DNA of 64,000 nucleotides, taken from Alishewanella jeotgali KCTC 22429. Lineage in GTDB: Bacteria > Pseudomonadota > Gammaproteobacteria > Enterobacterales > Alteromonadaceae. The notes beneath the pieces are model-generated. The model was not told where the DNA came from. It did not search any database and saw only the letters and a list, made by a program, of their open reading frames with translations. This document shows, in pieces, positions 1 to 9,824 of this stretch (position 1 is its first letter; every line of letters starts with the position of its first letter). A program made the position numbers and the translations under genes. The stretch covers positions 1 to 64,000 of the forward strand of contig NZ_AHTH01000045.1 of the NCBI RefSeq assembly GCF_000245735.1. Direction: 5' to 3'.

Positions 1-257
1 TCTTCTTCTGAGCTGATAGCTTTCACCACGCCGGTTTCCAGGATCACTTCTTTTAGTAATTCGTTCGCGATCACATCCAGTTTTTTCTGGGTTTCGCCCT
101 GTACGTTTTCCGACAGCGTGGAGCCCAGTACACCGGCCAGTTCGCCCTGACCGACGCGGAAGGCGATTTCGCGGCAGGCCGCCAGGATAGTTTTTAACAA
201 CGAGATCAGATCCGGATCCACGCCATCTTGTTGCAGTACGGGTGAGATGCGACGCAT
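1..257 (-). CDS. fbp: Class 1 fructose-1,6-bisphosphatase, N-terminal part (runs off left edge)
   Basis: Hydrolyses fructose 1,6-bisphosphate to fructose 6-phosphate in cytosolic gluconeogenesis. Only the first 85 codons lie in the window. The N-terminus [12 protein letters not shown], followed by [15 protein letters not shown] and [13 protein letters not shown], resembles the start of the class 1 family, whose members are about 330 residues long. The ATG is preceded by AAGGACC at a plausible Shine-Dalgarno distance. It is transcribed divergently from mpl, a neighbourhood also seen in Vibrio- and Shewanella-type genomes. The metal-site and catalytic residues fall outside the window, so the identification rests on the N-terminal segment alone. 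Confidence 0.85.
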   Translation of the reverse strand, partial: MRRISPVLQQDGVDPDLISLLKTILAACREIAFRVGQGELAGVLGSTLSENVQGETQKKLDVIANELLKEVILETGVVKAISSEE

Positions 258-409
258 TATAGTAGGTCCTTGTTATATTTTCGGGTAAGACAGAGTCAGA
301 CCGATTAAGCTTTCGTCCGGTACAAGTGGCGAAATCTCATTCAGTCTGGGTTATTTTAAAGAATTTATTCTTAAATTGCAGTTTTGATCGCAGCTTATTC
401 TGCATTTGC

Positions 410-415
410 TACAAT
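410..415 (+). promoter_or_regulatory. Possible -10 element upstream of mpl
   Basis: TACAAT lies about 30 bases before the mpl ATG in the divergent fbp-mpl spacer (186 bases). I see no convincing -35 hexamer at normal spacing, so this is only a candidate. No other structure is obvious in the spacer. Confidence 0.25.
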
Positions 416-443
416 AAGCCCCTGCTTAACAGAGAAGTACATT

Positions 444-1787
444 ATGCATATTCATATTCTGGGGATTTGCGGCACCTTTATGGGCGGTATCGCAGCCCTG
501 GCCAAAGCCCTTGGCCATCAGGTCACAGGTTCCGATCAACAGGTTTACCCGCCGATGAGCACTCAGCTGGAACAGCTGGGCATCAGTCTGACTCCGGGTT
601 ATGATCCCGCACAGCTGGAACCCGCCCCGGATCTGGTGATTATCGGTAATGCCTTATCGCGTGGTAATCCGGCCGTTGAGTATGTGCTGGAACATAACCT
701 GCCTTACACCTCAGGCCCACAGTGGTTATCCGAACAGTTACTGCAGCAGCGCTGGGTACTGGCCGTTTCCGGCACCCATGGTAAAACCAGCACCGCCAGT
801 ATGTTGGCCTGGATCTTAGACTATGCCGGTCTTAAGCCGGGTTTTCTGATTGGCGGTGTACCGCAAAATTTCGGCGTTTCTGCCCGCTTAGGTGAGGCGC
901 CGTTCTTTGTGATTGAAGCCGACGAATACGATACGGCATTTTTTGATAAGCGCTCCAAATTTGTGCATTACCGGCCGCGTACACTGGTGATCAACAACCT
1001 TGAGTATGATCATGCGGATATCTTCCCGGATCTGGCGGCGATCCAGCGGCAGTTTCATCATTTGTTACGCACCGTGCCAGCTTCAGGGCTGGTGTTGTCA
1101 CCGGAAGCGACACCTGCCGTCGCCGAGACGCTGGCTATGGGCTGCTGGAGCCAACGTGAAGCCTATGGCAGCGACTGGCAGGCCGAGTTATTAACACCGG
1201 ATGGCAGTCAGTTTGCGCTGTATTGGCAACAGCAACAGGTGGCGCTGGTAAATTGGTCGCTCAGTGGCCAGCACAATGTTGATAATGCGGTAATGGCGAT
1301 TGCTGCCGCGCGTCATGCCGGGGTACCGGTTGGTGTTGCAGCCGAGGCCTTAGCCAGCTTCGTGGCACCAAAACGGCGGATGGAGCTAAAAGGCTCTCCA
1401 CAAGGTATTGCCATCTACGACGATTTTGCCCATCACCCCACCGCTATTGCCACCACGCTGCAAGGCTTGCGGGCGAAAGTGGGCCAGGCGCGGATTATCG
1501 CCGTATTAGAGCCGCGATCTAATACCATGCGCCTTGGTGTGCATCAGGCGGCTTTGCCGCAGGCGCTGTTAACGGCAGATCAGGTGTTTTTATATGAGCC
1601 ACGCAATGCCGGCTGGTCGATGGCCGAGCTGGCCGCGCGGCTCTCGATGCCGGCCAGTGTCTGTTATGACATTGCTGAGCTGAAAGCCAGTATTCTGGCG
1701 CTGGTGCAGCCAGGCGATCAGATAGTAATAATGAGCAATGGCGCCTTCGGCGGCATTCATCAACAACTACTGGAGGCGCTGAGTTAA
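444..1787 (+). CDS. mpl: UDP-N-acetylmuramate:L-alanyl-gamma-D-glutamyl-meso-diaminopimelate ligase
   Basis: Cytosolic Mur-ligase family enzyme that attaches recycled murein tripeptide (L-Ala-D-Glu-mDAP) to UDP-MurNAc, feeding it back into peptidoglycan synthesis. The N-terminal Rossmann segment [19 protein letters not shown] is typical of Mpl rather than MurC. The ATP loop GTHGKTS lies near residue 110, and the [10 protein letters not shown] motif of the C-terminal domain is present. Starting at the ATG before HIHILG gives 447 residues, close to E. coli Mpl; an in-frame ATG 60 bases upstream would add an unconserved extension. AmpG, encoded further along in this window, belongs to the same recycling route. 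Confidence 0.95.
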   Translation: MHIHILGICGTFMGGIAALAKALGHQVTGSDQQVYPPMSTQLEQLGISLTPGYDPAQLEPAPDLVIIGNALSRGNPAVEYVLEHNLPYTSGPQWLSEQLLQQRWVLAVSGTHGKTSTASMLAWILDYAGLKPGFLIGGVPQNFGVSARLGEAPFFVIEADEYDTAFFDKRSKFVHYRPRTLVINNLEYDHADIFPDLAAIQRQFHHLLRTVPASGLVLSPEATPAVAETLAMGCWSQREAYGSDWQAELLTPDGSQFALYWQQQQVALVNWSLSGQHNVDNAVMAIAAARHAGVPVGVAAEALASFVAPKRRMELKGSPQGIAIYDDFAHHPTAIATTLQGLRAKVGQARIIAVLEPRSNTMRLGVHQAALPQALLTADQVFLYEPRNAGWSMAELAARLSMPASVCYDIAELKASILALVQPGDQIVIMSNGAFGGIHQQLLEALS

Positions 1788-1812
1788 GCGTGGCCAGTCG
1801 ATAGGAAAGCCA

Positions 1813-2448
1813 ATGATAACCAGCAAAGAGATTACTCTGGCCTTTAGCGGTGCCTCGGGTGCGCCCTACGGTTTACGTTTATTACAGGTATTGTTAGCGC
1901 AGGGCATTAAAGTGCATCTGCTGATGTCCAGTGCGGCGCGGGTGGTGTTTGCCACTGAGCAGCAATTGCAGTTAAGTGCTGCGCCGGAGAAATGCGCACA
2001 GCAGCTGGAACAGTACCTGCAAGCTGCACCCGGCCTGTTAAAGGTTTATGGTAAGGACGATTGGTTTTCACCGGTTGCTTCCGGCTCGGCGGCGCCGAAA
2101 CAGATGGTGGTTTGCCCCTGTTCTACCGGCAGCCTGTCGGCTATCGCGCAGGGCGCCAGTGATAACCTGCTGGAGCGTGCCGCTGATGTGGTGATTAAGG
2201 AAGGTGGCAAGCTAATACTGGTGCTGCGGGAAAGCCCACTCAGTGCCATTCATCTGGAAAATATGCTGAAGCTAGCCCGCCTTGGCGTCTGTATTATGCC
2301 GGCCGCGCCCGGTTTTTATCATCAGCCGCAGCAAATCAGCGATTTGGTCGACTTTATGGTGGCCCGGGTCTTGGATCAACTGGGCTTAGCGCAACAGTTA
2401 GTGGGGCGCTGGGGCTATGACTCGCGACAACAGCAAGCAGGAGAATAG
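1813..2448 (+). CDS. ubiX: Flavin prenyltransferase UbiX
   Basis: Transfers a dimethylallyl group to FMN to make prenylated FMN, the cofactor of the UbiD decarboxylase in ubiquinone synthesis. The N-terminal [16 protein letters not shown] matches the flavin-binding start of the family. The [26 protein letters not shown] segment and the [14 protein letters not shown] motif are characteristic. The length of 211 residues is normal, and AGGAAAG lies just before the ATG. It is 25 bases after mpl and its stop codon lies one base before the start of the next gene, so it is probably co-transcribed with the ABC exporter genes, although no functional link is apparent. Confidence 0.95.
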   Translation: MITSKEITLAFSGASGAPYGLRLLQVLLAQGIKVHLLMSSAARVVFATEQQLQLSAAPEKCAQQLEQYLQAAPGLLKVYGKDDWFSPVASGSAAPKQMVVCPCSTGSLSAIAQGASDNLLERAADVVIKEGGKLILVLRESPLSAIHLENMLKLARLGVCIMPAAPGFYHQPQQISDLVDFMVARVLDQLGLAQQLVGRWGYDSRQQQAGE

Positions 2449-2449
2449 C

Positions 2450-3376
2450 GTGACGCTGGCACTGGACATTAAAGACTTACATAAAATCTATCGCAGCGGT
2501 ACGGTCGCACTCAGTGGTATCGATTTACAGGTACAGCAGGGCGATTTTTTTGCGTTGTTAGGGCCAAACGGTGCCGGTAAAAGTACCACCATCGGTATTA
2601 TCAGTGCGCTGGTCAATAAAAGCCGCGGGCAAGTTAAGGTATTTGGCTTTGACCTGGATACCGAGCTGGAAGCGGCAAAAAGTCAGCTCGGCCTGGTGCC
2701 GCAGGAATTTAACTTTAATCAGTTTGAAACCCTGCTGCAAATCGTAGTCAATCAGGCCGGCTATTATGGTGTGCCGCGTGCGGTGGCCTTACAACGTGCT
2801 GAGAAATATTTAGGCCAGCTGGGGTTATGGGAAAAACGTCATGCCCGGGCCCGTGAGTTGTCGGGTGGCATGAAGCGGCGGCTAATGATTGCCCGGGCAC
2901 TGATGCATGAGCCAAGGTTGTTGATCCTCGATGAGCCGACGGCCGGTGTCGATATTGAGCTAAGGCGCTCAATGTGGGAGTTTTTACGCACGATAAATCA
3001 GCAGGGCGTGACGATTATCCTGACCACCCATTATCTGGAAGAAGCCGAGATGCTGTGTCGTAATATCGCCATTATTGATAAAGGGCGGATTATCGAAAAC
3101 ACCAGTATGAAAGCGTTGTTATCCAAGCTGGGTAAAGAAACCTTTATTCTGGATCTGGACCAACTGCCGGACAGCCTGCAGCTGGCTGACTTTGTCTGGC
3201 GTAAGTTAGATCAACACAGTCTGGAAGTGGACGTAGAGAAAAGTGCTGGCTTAAACCCGATCTTCGAACAACTTAGTGCGCAGCAGGTAAAGGTGTTATC
3301 AATGCGGAATAAAGCCAACCGGCTGGAAGAGCTGTTTGTCACCTTAGTAGAACATGGCAGAGGACAAGCAAAATGA
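2450..3376 (+). CDS. yadG: ABC-2 type exporter ATP-binding protein, YadG-like
   Basis: ATPase subunit of an ABC exporter, working with the membrane subunit that follows. It has Walker A GPNGAGKST (residues 38-46), the signature LSGGMKRR, Walker B LLILDEPT and the switch-region TTHYLEEAE. The sequence closely follows E. coli YadG through the whole length. I chose the GTG directly after the ubiX stop, which has CAGGAG upstream. It gives VTLALDI, aligning with the MTIALEL start of YadG, and exactly the 308 residues of the E. coli protein. An ATG 33 bases upstream, inside ubiX, is the alternative. The transported substrate is unknown. Confidence 0.9.
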   Translation: MTLALDIKDLHKIYRSGTVALSGIDLQVQQGDFFALLGPNGAGKSTTIGIISALVNKSRGQVKVFGFDLDTELEAAKSQLGLVPQEFNFNQFETLLQIVVNQAGYYGVPRAVALQRAEKYLGQLGLWEKRHARARELSGGMKRRLMIARALMHEPRLLILDEPTAGVDIELRRSMWEFLRTINQQGVTIILTTHYLEEAEMLCRNIAIIDKGRIIENTSMKALLSKLGKETFILDLDQLPDSLQLADFVWRKLDQHSLEVDVEKSAGLNPIFEQLSAQQVKVLSMRNKANRLEELFVTLVEHGRGQAK

Positions 3377-4143
3377 CAGCTCGCTATCTGATTGCGTTAC
3401 AAAGTATTCTGATCAAAGAGATTACGCGCTTTATGCGCATTTGGGTACAAACCCTGGTGCCGCCGGCCATTACCATGAGCCTGTATTTTGTCATTTTCGG
3501 TAGCCTGATTGGCTCTCGGATCGGCGAGATGAACGGCTTTAGTTATATGGAATTTATTGTTCCCGGCCTGATTATGATGTCGGTTATTACCAACTCCTAC
3601 GCCAATGTGGCTTCGTCGTTTTTTAGCGCCAAGTTCCAGCGTAATGTCGAAGAGCTACTGGTAGCGCCGGTACCCAACTATATTATTGTGCTCGGTTATG
3701 TTGGTGGTGGCATGGCGCGCGGTATTCTGGTGGGGCTGATCGTGACGGTGCTGTCGCTGTTTTTTGTTACCATCAGTATTTATAATCTGGCGATTATTAT
3801 CTTAACCGTGGTCTTGACCTCGATGTTGTTCGCATTGGGAGGCCTGATCAATGCCGTCTATGCCAAAACCTTTGACGATATCAGCATTATTCCAACCTTT
3901 GTGTTAACGCCCTTAACCTACCTGGGCGGTGTCTTCTATTCGCTGACACTGTTGCCCGGATTCTGGCAGCAACTGGCGCAACTAAACCCGATTGTCTATA
4001 TGGTGAATGCGTTCCGCTTCGGCTTTCTGGGCTATACCGATGTCAACTTATGGCTGGCGCTGGTGGTCGTGCTGAGCTTTATCCTGGTGTTATTCAGTTA
4101 TGCGATGTATCTGATCAACAAAGGCATTGGTTTACGCAGTTAG
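3373..4143 (+). CDS. yadH: ABC-2 type exporter permease, YadH-like
   Basis: Inner-membrane permease of the ABC exporter, pairing with the ATPase encoded just before it; the two genes overlap by four bases (ATGA), which implies translational coupling. The protein has 256 residues, the same as E. coli YadH, with about six hydrophobic segments. The ABC-2 landmark regions are present: FMRIWVQTLVPPAITMSLYFVIFG at the start, the NVEELLVAPV cytoplasmic stretch, and PLTYLGGVFYSLTLLPGFW followed by LNPIVYMVNAFRFGFLG near the end. The substrate is not known from sequence, and the family covers lipids, polysaccharides and drugs. Confidence 0.9.
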   Translation: MTARYLIALQSILIKEITRFMRIWVQTLVPPAITMSLYFVIFGSLIGSRIGEMNGFSYMEFIVPGLIMMSVITNSYANVASSFFSAKFQRNVEELLVAPVPNYIIVLGYVGGGMARGILVGLIVTVLSLFFVTISIYNLAIIILTVVLTSMLFALGGLINAVYAKTFDDISIIPTFVLTPLTYLGGVFYSLTLLPGFWQQLAQLNPIVYMVNAFRFGFLGYTDVNLWLALVVVLSFILVLFSYAMYLINKGIGLRS

Positions 4144-4256
4144 CGGCGCAATAAAACAGACGCCAGAAATTAGCAGACATTTTTCGGTGGTTGCAGTACA
4201 GTTGAACGCTTTGCTGCGTATAAACGCTGATAAGGTTACAGCAGGTAACGACAGGC

Positions 4257-5906
4257 ATGAACGACATCATTAAACGCCAGGCCACGGCTTCCGAAGAAGC
4301 GCTGTGGCGTATTTTTACGATCCCGGAAGCGCCGGATTCGACCCTTAGTATTATCGAACAAAACCTGTCGCAGAATCTGGCCGGCTTTTTAAATGAAAGT
4401 ATCGTAGCGGTGGAAAAGCCGTTATGGCAGATTGAGCGGGATTTTCAGGCGTTCCAGATCCCGGAGCAGCCGTCCTTTGTTTCTGATTATACCGATACCA
4501 TTATGCAAAAGCTGGTGGCGCACTCAGTACATACTGCGGCGCCCAGTTTTATTGGTCATATGACGTCGGCCTTACCCTATTTTGTGCTGCCGCTGTCGAA
4601 AATGATGGTGGGTTTAAATCAGAACCTGGTAAAAATCGAGACCTCAAAAGCCTTTACCCCGCTGGAGCGGCAGGTATTGGGCATGATGCATCATCTGGTG
4701 TATGGCGAAAAAGACGGCTTCTATAAAAAGTGGATGCACAGCGCTAATCATTCGCTGGGTGCCTTTTGCTCCGGTGGTACCATTGCCAATATCACTGCGC
4801 TGTGGATTGCCCGCAACCGCTTATTAAAACCGGACGGTGACTTTAAAGGTATCGCCAAAGAAGGCTTGTTCCGCGCGATGCAGCATTATGGTTATCAGGG
4901 GTTGGCGATAGTGGTGTCAGAACGTGGTCACTATTCGCTGGGTAAGGCCGCAGATGTGTTGGGTATCGGCCGTGATATGGTGGTGTCGGTCAAAACGGAC
5001 GCCAATAACAAGGTGGACACTGCCGAAATGCGTCGGGTACTGGCCGACCTTGCGGAGCGTAATATTAAAGTGCTAGCCATTGTCGGCGTTGCCGGCGCCA
5101 CGGAAACCGGCAATATCGACCCGTTAAATGAGCTTGCCGATCTGGCCGAGCAACAACAATGCCATTTCCATGTTGACGCCGCCTGGGGTGGCGCGACCTT
5201 ATTATCAGCTAAGTATCGGCATTTGCTGGCTGGTATTGAGCGTGCAGACTCTGTGACCATCGACGCCCATAAGCAGATGTACGTACCGATGGGCGCCGGT
5301 ATGGTGGTATTTAAACACCCGTCGACGGCGAACGTGATTGAACATCATGCCGAATATATTTTGCGTAAAGGCTCGAAAGATCTGGGCAGCCAGACGCTGG
5401 AGGGCTCAAGACCCGGTATGGCGATGCTGGTGCATGCCTGCTTACAGGTGATTGGTCGCCAGGGTTATCAGATCCTGATCGACCGCAGTCTGGAAAAGGC
5501 CCGCTACTTTGCCACCCTGATTAGCCATAATATCGACTTTGAACTGATCACTGAGCCGGAGCTCTGTATCCTGACCTACCGCTATGTGCCGGCGCAGGTG
5601 CAAAAGGCGATGGCCAGTGCCAGCCCGGAGCAGCAGCTGCGCTTTAATGAACTGCTTAACGGCCTAACCAAGTTTATTCAGAAGCGGCAACGCGAAGAAG
5701 GTAAATCTTTCGTCTCCCGCACCCGGCTAACCCCCGCCCGCTACCAGCGGCAGGAAACCATAGTGTTTCGGGTGGTATTGGCTAATCCGCTGACCACAGA
5801 GCAGATTTTGCGTGATGTGTTAGTGGAGCAGGATCAGCTGGCACAGCAGGATAAGGAGTTTTATCCTAAGCTATTACAATTGGCGGCGCAGCAATTGTAC
5901 GCTTAG
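4257..5906 (+). CDS. panP: Pyridoxal-dependent aspartate 1-decarboxylase PanP
   Basis: Cytosolic PLP enzyme that decarboxylates aspartate to beta-alanine for pantothenate synthesis, replacing the pyruvoyl enzyme PanD in Vibrio/Shewanella-type bacteria. Belongs to the group II decarboxylases related to glutamate decarboxylase. The PLP lysine is K339 in DAHKQMYVPMGAG, preceded by the HVDAAWGG aspartate motif. The long N-terminal part, with PSFIGHMTSALPYF and NQNLVKIETSKAFTPLERQVLGM, is typical of PanP, as is the length of 549 residues. PanB and PanC are encoded about 6 kb away. It stands alone, with 113 bases to the gene before it. A closely related decarboxylase of other specificity cannot be fully excluded. 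Confidence 0.88.
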   Translation: MNDIIKRQATASEEALWRIFTIPEAPDSTLSIIEQNLSQNLAGFLNESIVAVEKPLWQIERDFQAFQIPEQPSFVSDYTDTIMQKLVAHSVHTAAPSFIGHMTSALPYFVLPLSKMMVGLNQNLVKIETSKAFTPLERQVLGMMHHLVYGEKDGFYKKWMHSANHSLGAFCSGGTIANITALWIARNRLLKPDGDFKGIAKEGLFRAMQHYGYQGLAIVVSERGHYSLGKAADVLGIGRDMVVSVKTDANNKVDTAEMRRVLADLAERNIKVLAIVGVAGATETGNIDPLNELADLAEQQQCHFHVDAAWGGATLLSAKYRHLLAGIERADSVTIDAHKQMYVPMGAGMVVFKHPSTANVIEHHAEYILRKGSKDLGSQTLEGSRPGMAMLVHACLQVIGRQGYQILIDRSLEKARYFATLISHNIDFELITEPELCILTYRYVPAQVQKAMASASPEQQLRFNELLNGLTKFIQKRQREEGKSFVSRTRLTPARYQRQETIVFRVVLANPLTTEQILRDVLVEQDQLAQQDKEFYPKLLQLAAQQLYA

Positions 5907-5940
5907 TCGGGCGTTGGTTTATTGTCGTAAGGAGCTTGGG

Positions 5941-6573
5941 ATGGCAAAAATTTGGTTAGTGCTATTGCTGCTATTGACGGGCTGTCAGCAGGCGTATTAC
6001 GCGACGATGGAAAAAGTCGGTGTCCATAAAAGGGATATTTTGGTCGATCGGGTCGAGGGCGCGCAGCAGTCGCAGCGTCAGGCGCAGGAGCAGTTCAGTT
6101 CGGCGCTGGAGCAGTTTTCGGCTCTGGTCAAATATGATGGTGGTGATTTACAGCGGCAGTACAAGCTCACTCAGGCTGAATACGATGCCTGTGAAAAGTC
6201 AGCACTGGATGTGAAAAATCGTATCGATGCCATTGAGCAGGTCGCTGAAGCACTCTTTAAAGAGTGGCAGCAGGAGCTGAACGAATACAGCAATCAGAGC
6301 CTGAAGCGTGATAGCGAACGCAAACTTAGCCAAACCCGCCGCCAGTACACCAGCTTGTTAGTGACCATGCGTCAGGCCGAAGCGACGATGCAACCGGTGT
6401 TATCGTCATTAAAAGATAATGCGCTGTATTTAAAGCATAATCTGAATGCCCAGGCGATTGGTGCGCTAAAAGGCGAATTTGGCAGTATTGAGCGCGATAT
6501 CAGCCGGTTACTGACCGAGATGAATAAAGCCATTGCCGAGTCAGAGCGTTTTTTAACCACCCTTAAGCAATAA
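5941..6573 (+). CDS. DUF2959 family lipoprotein
   Basis: Predicted lipoprotein of unknown function. The signal peptide MAKIWLVLLLLLTGC ends in the lipobox LTGC, so the mature protein would begin at Cys15, followed by QQAYYATMEKVGVHKRDILVDRVEGA, the recognisable DUF2959 start. The rest is largely charged and helical with coiled-coil character. AAGGAGC lies just upstream of the chosen ATG; an in-frame ATG 27 bases earlier would put a polar segment before the signal peptide. The 210-residue product is conserved in Alteromonadales. Its 3' end overlaps the converging frdD by 11 bases. Confidence 0.85.
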   Translation: MAKIWLVLLLLLTGCQQAYYATMEKVGVHKRDILVDRVEGAQQSQRQAQEQFSSALEQFSALVKYDGGDLQRQYKLTQAEYDACEKSALDVKNRIDAIEQVAEALFKEWQQELNEYSNQSLKRDSERKLSQTRRQYTSLLVTMRQAEATMQPVLSSLKDNALYLKHNLNAQAIGALKGEFGSIERDISRLLTEMNKAIAESERFLTTLKQ

Positions 6574-6931
6574 TCCCGCTATAAACGATAGCAACAGCAC
6601 TAAGCAGGCTGGCCAGGCCATAACAGAGGACCTTGGCCAGCGGCCCTTTAGCCAGCTTTAAATCATGCAAACCATGATGCACGCGGTGCATAGCATGAAA
6701 TAGCGGCAAACAAATGGCTGCGCCAGCGAAAGCCAGACCCGCTAAGCCCCAGAAACTCTGTAACAGTTGCTGAACCCGGCTATAACTGAAAGCCGCTTCT
6801 GGCAATAATCCGAGTGGGTAGAGCAGGCCCAGGGTTAATACCAGACCCGGAATCACCATTGCAAAGCAGACGCCACCGGCACTAAATAAGGCCCACCAGA
6901 TCGGTTCATCTGAGCGTTTTGGCTGATTCAT
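6563..6931 (-). CDS. frdD: Fumarate reductase membrane anchor subunit D
   Basis: Second membrane anchor of quinol:fumarate reductase, in the inner membrane. The start MNQPKRSDEPIWWALFSAGGV closely follows E. coli FrdD. Three hydrophobic segments follow, with the conserved AMHRVHHGLHDLK loop between the second and third. It has 122 residues; E. coli FrdD has 119. I chose the start that overlaps the frdC stop by four bases. It is last in the frd operon, and its stop lies inside the 3' end of the opposing DUF2959 gene, leaving no room for an ordinary terminator. Confidence 0.93.
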   Translation of the reverse strand: MNQPKRSDEPIWWALFSAGGVCFAMVIPGLVLTLGLLYPLGLLPEAAFSYSRVQQLLQSFWGLAGLAFAGAAICLPLFHAMHRVHHGLHDLKLAKGPLAKVLCYGLASLLSAVAIVYSGIIA

Positions 6932-7317
6932 CCGATAGCTCCAAATAACCAGAGTAAGAATAGCGCGACCAGCAGGGTGCCGAGCCACTGGCCGGCAATC
7001 ATCAGTGGTGCCGGCAGTAGCGGCATCACCCGTGGGAACAGTTCAAAAAAGGTTTTAGCATGATATAAGCTGGCCAGCAGCACCAGTGCATTCAGCGCTA
7101 TCACCCAGGGCTGCGCCATAAACGCCAGCCAGCTTTGATACTGACTTTCTCCCTGACTCAGGCTGTAAAGCCCCGCCAGCAGGCAGCCACAGAAAAACAG
7201 CAGTGGCAGCACAGTGGCTTCGCGCAGCATATAGCGCAGAAAAAAGCTATGTTTTAGCCACCAGCTGCGAGAGAGCGGTTGCAGATAGGGGCGGCGGGCG
7301 CCGGCAGAGTCTGGCAT
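6928..7317 (-). CDS. frdC: Fumarate reductase membrane anchor subunit C
   Basis: Membrane anchor that, with FrdD, binds menaquinol and holds the FrdAB head to the inner membrane. The N-terminal RRPYLQPLSRSWWLKHSFFLRYMLREATVLP aligns with E. coli FrdC (KPYVRPMTSTWW, then YMLREGTAVP). Three hydrophobic helices and the H-A-K-T-F-F-E-L motif after helix 2 are conserved. The length of 129 residues is close to the E. coli 131. It begins eight bases after frdB and overlaps frdD by four bases. Confidence 0.93.
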   Translation of the reverse strand: MPDSAGARRPYLQPLSRSWWLKHSFFLRYMLREATVLPLLFFCGCLLAGLYSLSQGESQYQSWLAFMAQPWVIALNALVLLASLYHAKTFFELFPRVMPLLPAPLMIAGQWLGTLLVALFLLWLFGAIG

Positions 7318-7325
7318 AGGGCCTC

Positions 7326-8039
7326 CTAAGGTTTAAAGATGCTGATCAGCATATCGGTAGCCGAGGCAACTTTGCCCTGATTGACGGCCGCTGCCGGATC
7401 CAGCTGCTTCGGACAGACATCGGCACAAAAGCCGACAAAGGTGCAGGCCCAGACGCCGTTTTTGCCATTTAGCTGCGGCATGCGCTGTGCTTTGCCTTGA
7501 TCGCGGCTGTCGAGGTTATAGCGCTGTGCCGTGACAATAGCCGCTGGCCCCAGAAATTCCGGATTAAGGCCAAATTGCGGACAGGCGGCATAGCACAGGC
7601 CACAGTTAATACAGCTGGAGAATTTCTGGTACTTTTTCAGCTGCGCCGGCGTTTGCCGGTGCGGTTCAGTGTTTTGACTATCATTAATCAGATAAGGTTT
7701 TACCGCTTGCAGATGGTCTAAAAACACCGCCATATCGCTGATCAGATCTTTCTCAATCGGGAAATGGTCCAGTGCGCTAATCGTCAGTTCAGCCGGATAA
7801 TCGCGTAAAAAGGTTTTACAGCCTAGTTTCGGGATCTTATTCACCATCACGCCGCAAGAACCGCAAATCGCCATCCGGCAGGACCAGCGAAAGGCCAGCG
7901 TCGGATCCAATTGCTGCTGAATATACAGCAGTGCATCCAGCACCGAGGTGCTGTGATCAAAGGGCACCTGATAGCGCTTTGCGCTGGGTGCCTGATCTTG
8001 CTCGGGATTATAGCGCTGAATAATTATGGTTTTTTCCAT
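7326..8039 (-). CDS. frdB: Fumarate reductase iron-sulfur subunit
   Basis: Electron-transfer subunit carrying the [2Fe-2S], [4Fe-4S] and [3Fe-4S] clusters between the quinol site and FrdA. The plant-ferredoxin-type cysteines are in [10 protein letters not shown]. Two ferredoxin-like motifs follow: [12 protein letters not shown] for the 4Fe cluster, and [13 protein letters not shown], whose second position lacks a cysteine as expected for a 3Fe cluster. The 237 residues match the family length. The start lies two bases after the frdA stop. The wording of all three motifs follows E. coli FrdB rather than succinate dehydrogenase SdhB. Confidence 0.96.
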   Translation of the reverse strand: MEKTIIIQRYNPEQDQAPSAKRYQVPFDHSTSVLDALLYIQQQLDPTLAFRWSCRMAICGSCGVMVNKIPKLGCKTFLRDYPAELTISALDHFPIEKDLISDMAVFLDHLQAVKPYLINDSQNTEPHRQTPAQLKKYQKFSSCINCGLCYAACPQFGLNPEFLGPAAIVTAQRYNLDSRDQGKAQRMPQLNGKNGVWACTFVGFCADVCPKQLDPAAAVNQGKVASATDMLISIFKP

Positions 8040-8041
8040 GC

Positions 8042-9811
8042 TCAGGCTCCTTGCTTAGCGGCAGCACCGTAGACGCGGGCCGCCGGTGGCAGGCAGGTGA
8101 TCCTAACCGGTTGGTAACGCAGCGCAACACGGCCATCCGCTGCCCGGTAAGCCAGGGTATGCTGTAAAAAATCCTGATCATTACGCTGGGTCAGGCCCGG
8201 ATCCAGCCGTTGATGCGCGCCGCGCGATTCTTTACGCGCCAGCGCGCTTTCACAGAGTGTCAGTGCCACCTCCAGGCCGAAACTCAGCTCCAGATACTGG
8301 ATCAGCTCAGCGTTAAACACCTTACTGTGGTCGCTTACCTTCAGCCCGGCCAGCTGTTGCTGTAACGATACCAGGGTGGTGCGGCATTGCTGCATACCTT
8401 GTTCATCGCGATAGATACCACAACCTTGCTCCATCGCCAGTGTCATGGCTTTACGCAGGCTGGCGATGCTCTGTTGCTGTTTGCCACCGAACAGACTGGC
8501 CAGTCGCCGTTGTTGCGTTTGCGCCTGCTCTGTCGCTGCTGTTGATTGGCTACGCGGCATCGGCGGTAGGCTTTGCGCGGCATGTTCGCCGGCGGCTTTA
8601 CCAAATACCAGTAATTCGGTCAGTGAGTTCGACCCCAGCCGGTTGGCGCCATGCAGGCCGACCGAAGCGCACTCACCGACTGCATATAAGCCGCTAATGC
8701 TGGTTTCACCTTGCAACTCAGTCAGAATGCCGCCCATGGTATAGTGCACTGCCGGGCGAATGGGGATCGGTTGTTGTACCGGATCGATATTGACGTAAGA
8801 ACGCGACAGTTCACAGATAAAGGGCAGCCGCTCGGCCAGTTTCTGTACCCCGAGATGACGTAAATCCAGATAGACGACAGCATGCCCCTGATAGTCAGCG
8901 GTAAGTCCGGCTTGTTGCTGCTGCCAGAACGCCTGCGACAGTTTATCGCGTGGCCCCAGCTCCATATATTTGTTTTGCGGTTGGCCCAAGGGCGTCTCCG
9001 GGCCCAGACCATAATCCTGCAGGTAACGATAGCCGTCTTTATTCAGCAGAATCCCGCCTTCACCGCGGGCAGCTTCGGTGATCAGGATGCCGGAGCCGGG
9101 TAAGCCGGTGGGGTGGTATTGCACAAACTCCATATCCCGTAGCGCTACACCATGCCGGTACGCCAGCGCCATACCATCACCGGTGACGATGCCGCCGTTG
9201 GTATTGTAGTGAAACAGCCGGCCTGCGCCGCCGGTAGCCAGTATCACTTTCGGCGCCAGGATCTGGAATAGTTCGCCGCTATTCAGTTGCAGCGCCAGCA
9301 CCCCCAGCACCTGCTGTTCACTGACTAGTAAATCCAGCACGAAGAACTCATCCAGCCGGCGGATGGCCGGATATTTCATTGAGGTTTGAAACAACGTATG
9401 CAAAATATGAAAGCCGGTTTTATCGGCCGCAAACCAGGTGCGTTCGGTTTTCATGCCGCCAAAGCGCCGCACCTGAATACTGCCATCGGCTTTACGGCTC
9501 CACGGACAGCCCCAGTGTTCCAGTTGCACCAGCTCCTGATAAGCGGCTTTAACAAAATGTTCCACCACCAGCTGGTCAGCCAGCCAGTCGCTGCCGGCAA
9601 CGGTATCCTGAAAATGTGCGTCCAGACTATCTTCGGCCAGCGTGACGGCCGCCGCGCCACCTTCGGCTGCAACCGTATGCGAGCGCATCGGATAGACTTT
9701 GGATAGCAGACTAATGCGGGCATCCGGCCTGGTTTCAGCAGCAGCAATAGCGGCGCGTAAGCCAGCACCACCGCCGCCGACCACAATAATATCCGTTGTT
9801 ATAATCTGCAT
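8042..9811 (-). CDS. frdA: Fumarate reductase flavoprotein subunit
   Basis: Catalytic subunit that reduces fumarate to succinate during anaerobic respiration, on the cytosolic face of the inner membrane. The FAD-binding [18 protein letters not shown] opens the protein. His45 in [14 protein letters not shown] aligns with the residue that carries covalent FAD in E. coli FrdA. Substrate-site motifs such as [18 protein letters not shown] and [11 protein letters not shown] are intact. I chose the ATG preceded by CGGAGGCAGG, giving 589 residues; the open frame extends 84 bases further but that part is not conserved. The C-terminal tail is slightly shorter than in E. coli. First of the four frd genes and 13 bases after the prenyltransferase gene. 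Confidence 0.96.
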   Translation of the reverse strand: MQIITTDIIVVGGGGAGLRAAIAAAETRPDARISLLSKVYPMRSHTVAAEGGAAAVTLAEDSLDAHFQDTVAGSDWLADQLVVEHFVKAAYQELVQLEHWGCPWSRKADGSIQVRRFGGMKTERTWFAADKTGFHILHTLFQTSMKYPAIRRLDEFFVLDLLVSEQQVLGVLALQLNSGELFQILAPKVILATGGAGRLFHYNTNGGIVTGDGMALAYRHGVALRDMEFVQYHPTGLPGSGILITEAARGEGGILLNKDGYRYLQDYGLGPETPLGQPQNKYMELGPRDKLSQAFWQQQQAGLTADYQGHAVVYLDLRHLGVQKLAERLPFICELSRSYVNIDPVQQPIPIRPAVHYTMGGILTELQGETSISGLYAVGECASVGLHGANRLGSNSLTELLVFGKAAGEHAAQSLPPMPRSQSTAATEQAQTQQRRLASLFGGKQQQSIASLRKAMTLAMEQGCGIYRDEQGMQQCRTTLVSLQQQLAGLKVSDHSKVFNAELIQYLELSFGLEVALTLCESALARKESRGAHQRLDPGLTQRNDQDFLQHTLAYRAADGRVALRYQPVRITCLPPAARVYGAAAKQGA

Positions 9812-9824
9812 CCTGCCTCCGTGA

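Noticed and set aside
8440-9786. Several long open frames opposite or within frdA
   Set aside because: They arise from the codon bias of frdA in GC-rich DNA and carry no recognisable domains or start signals.
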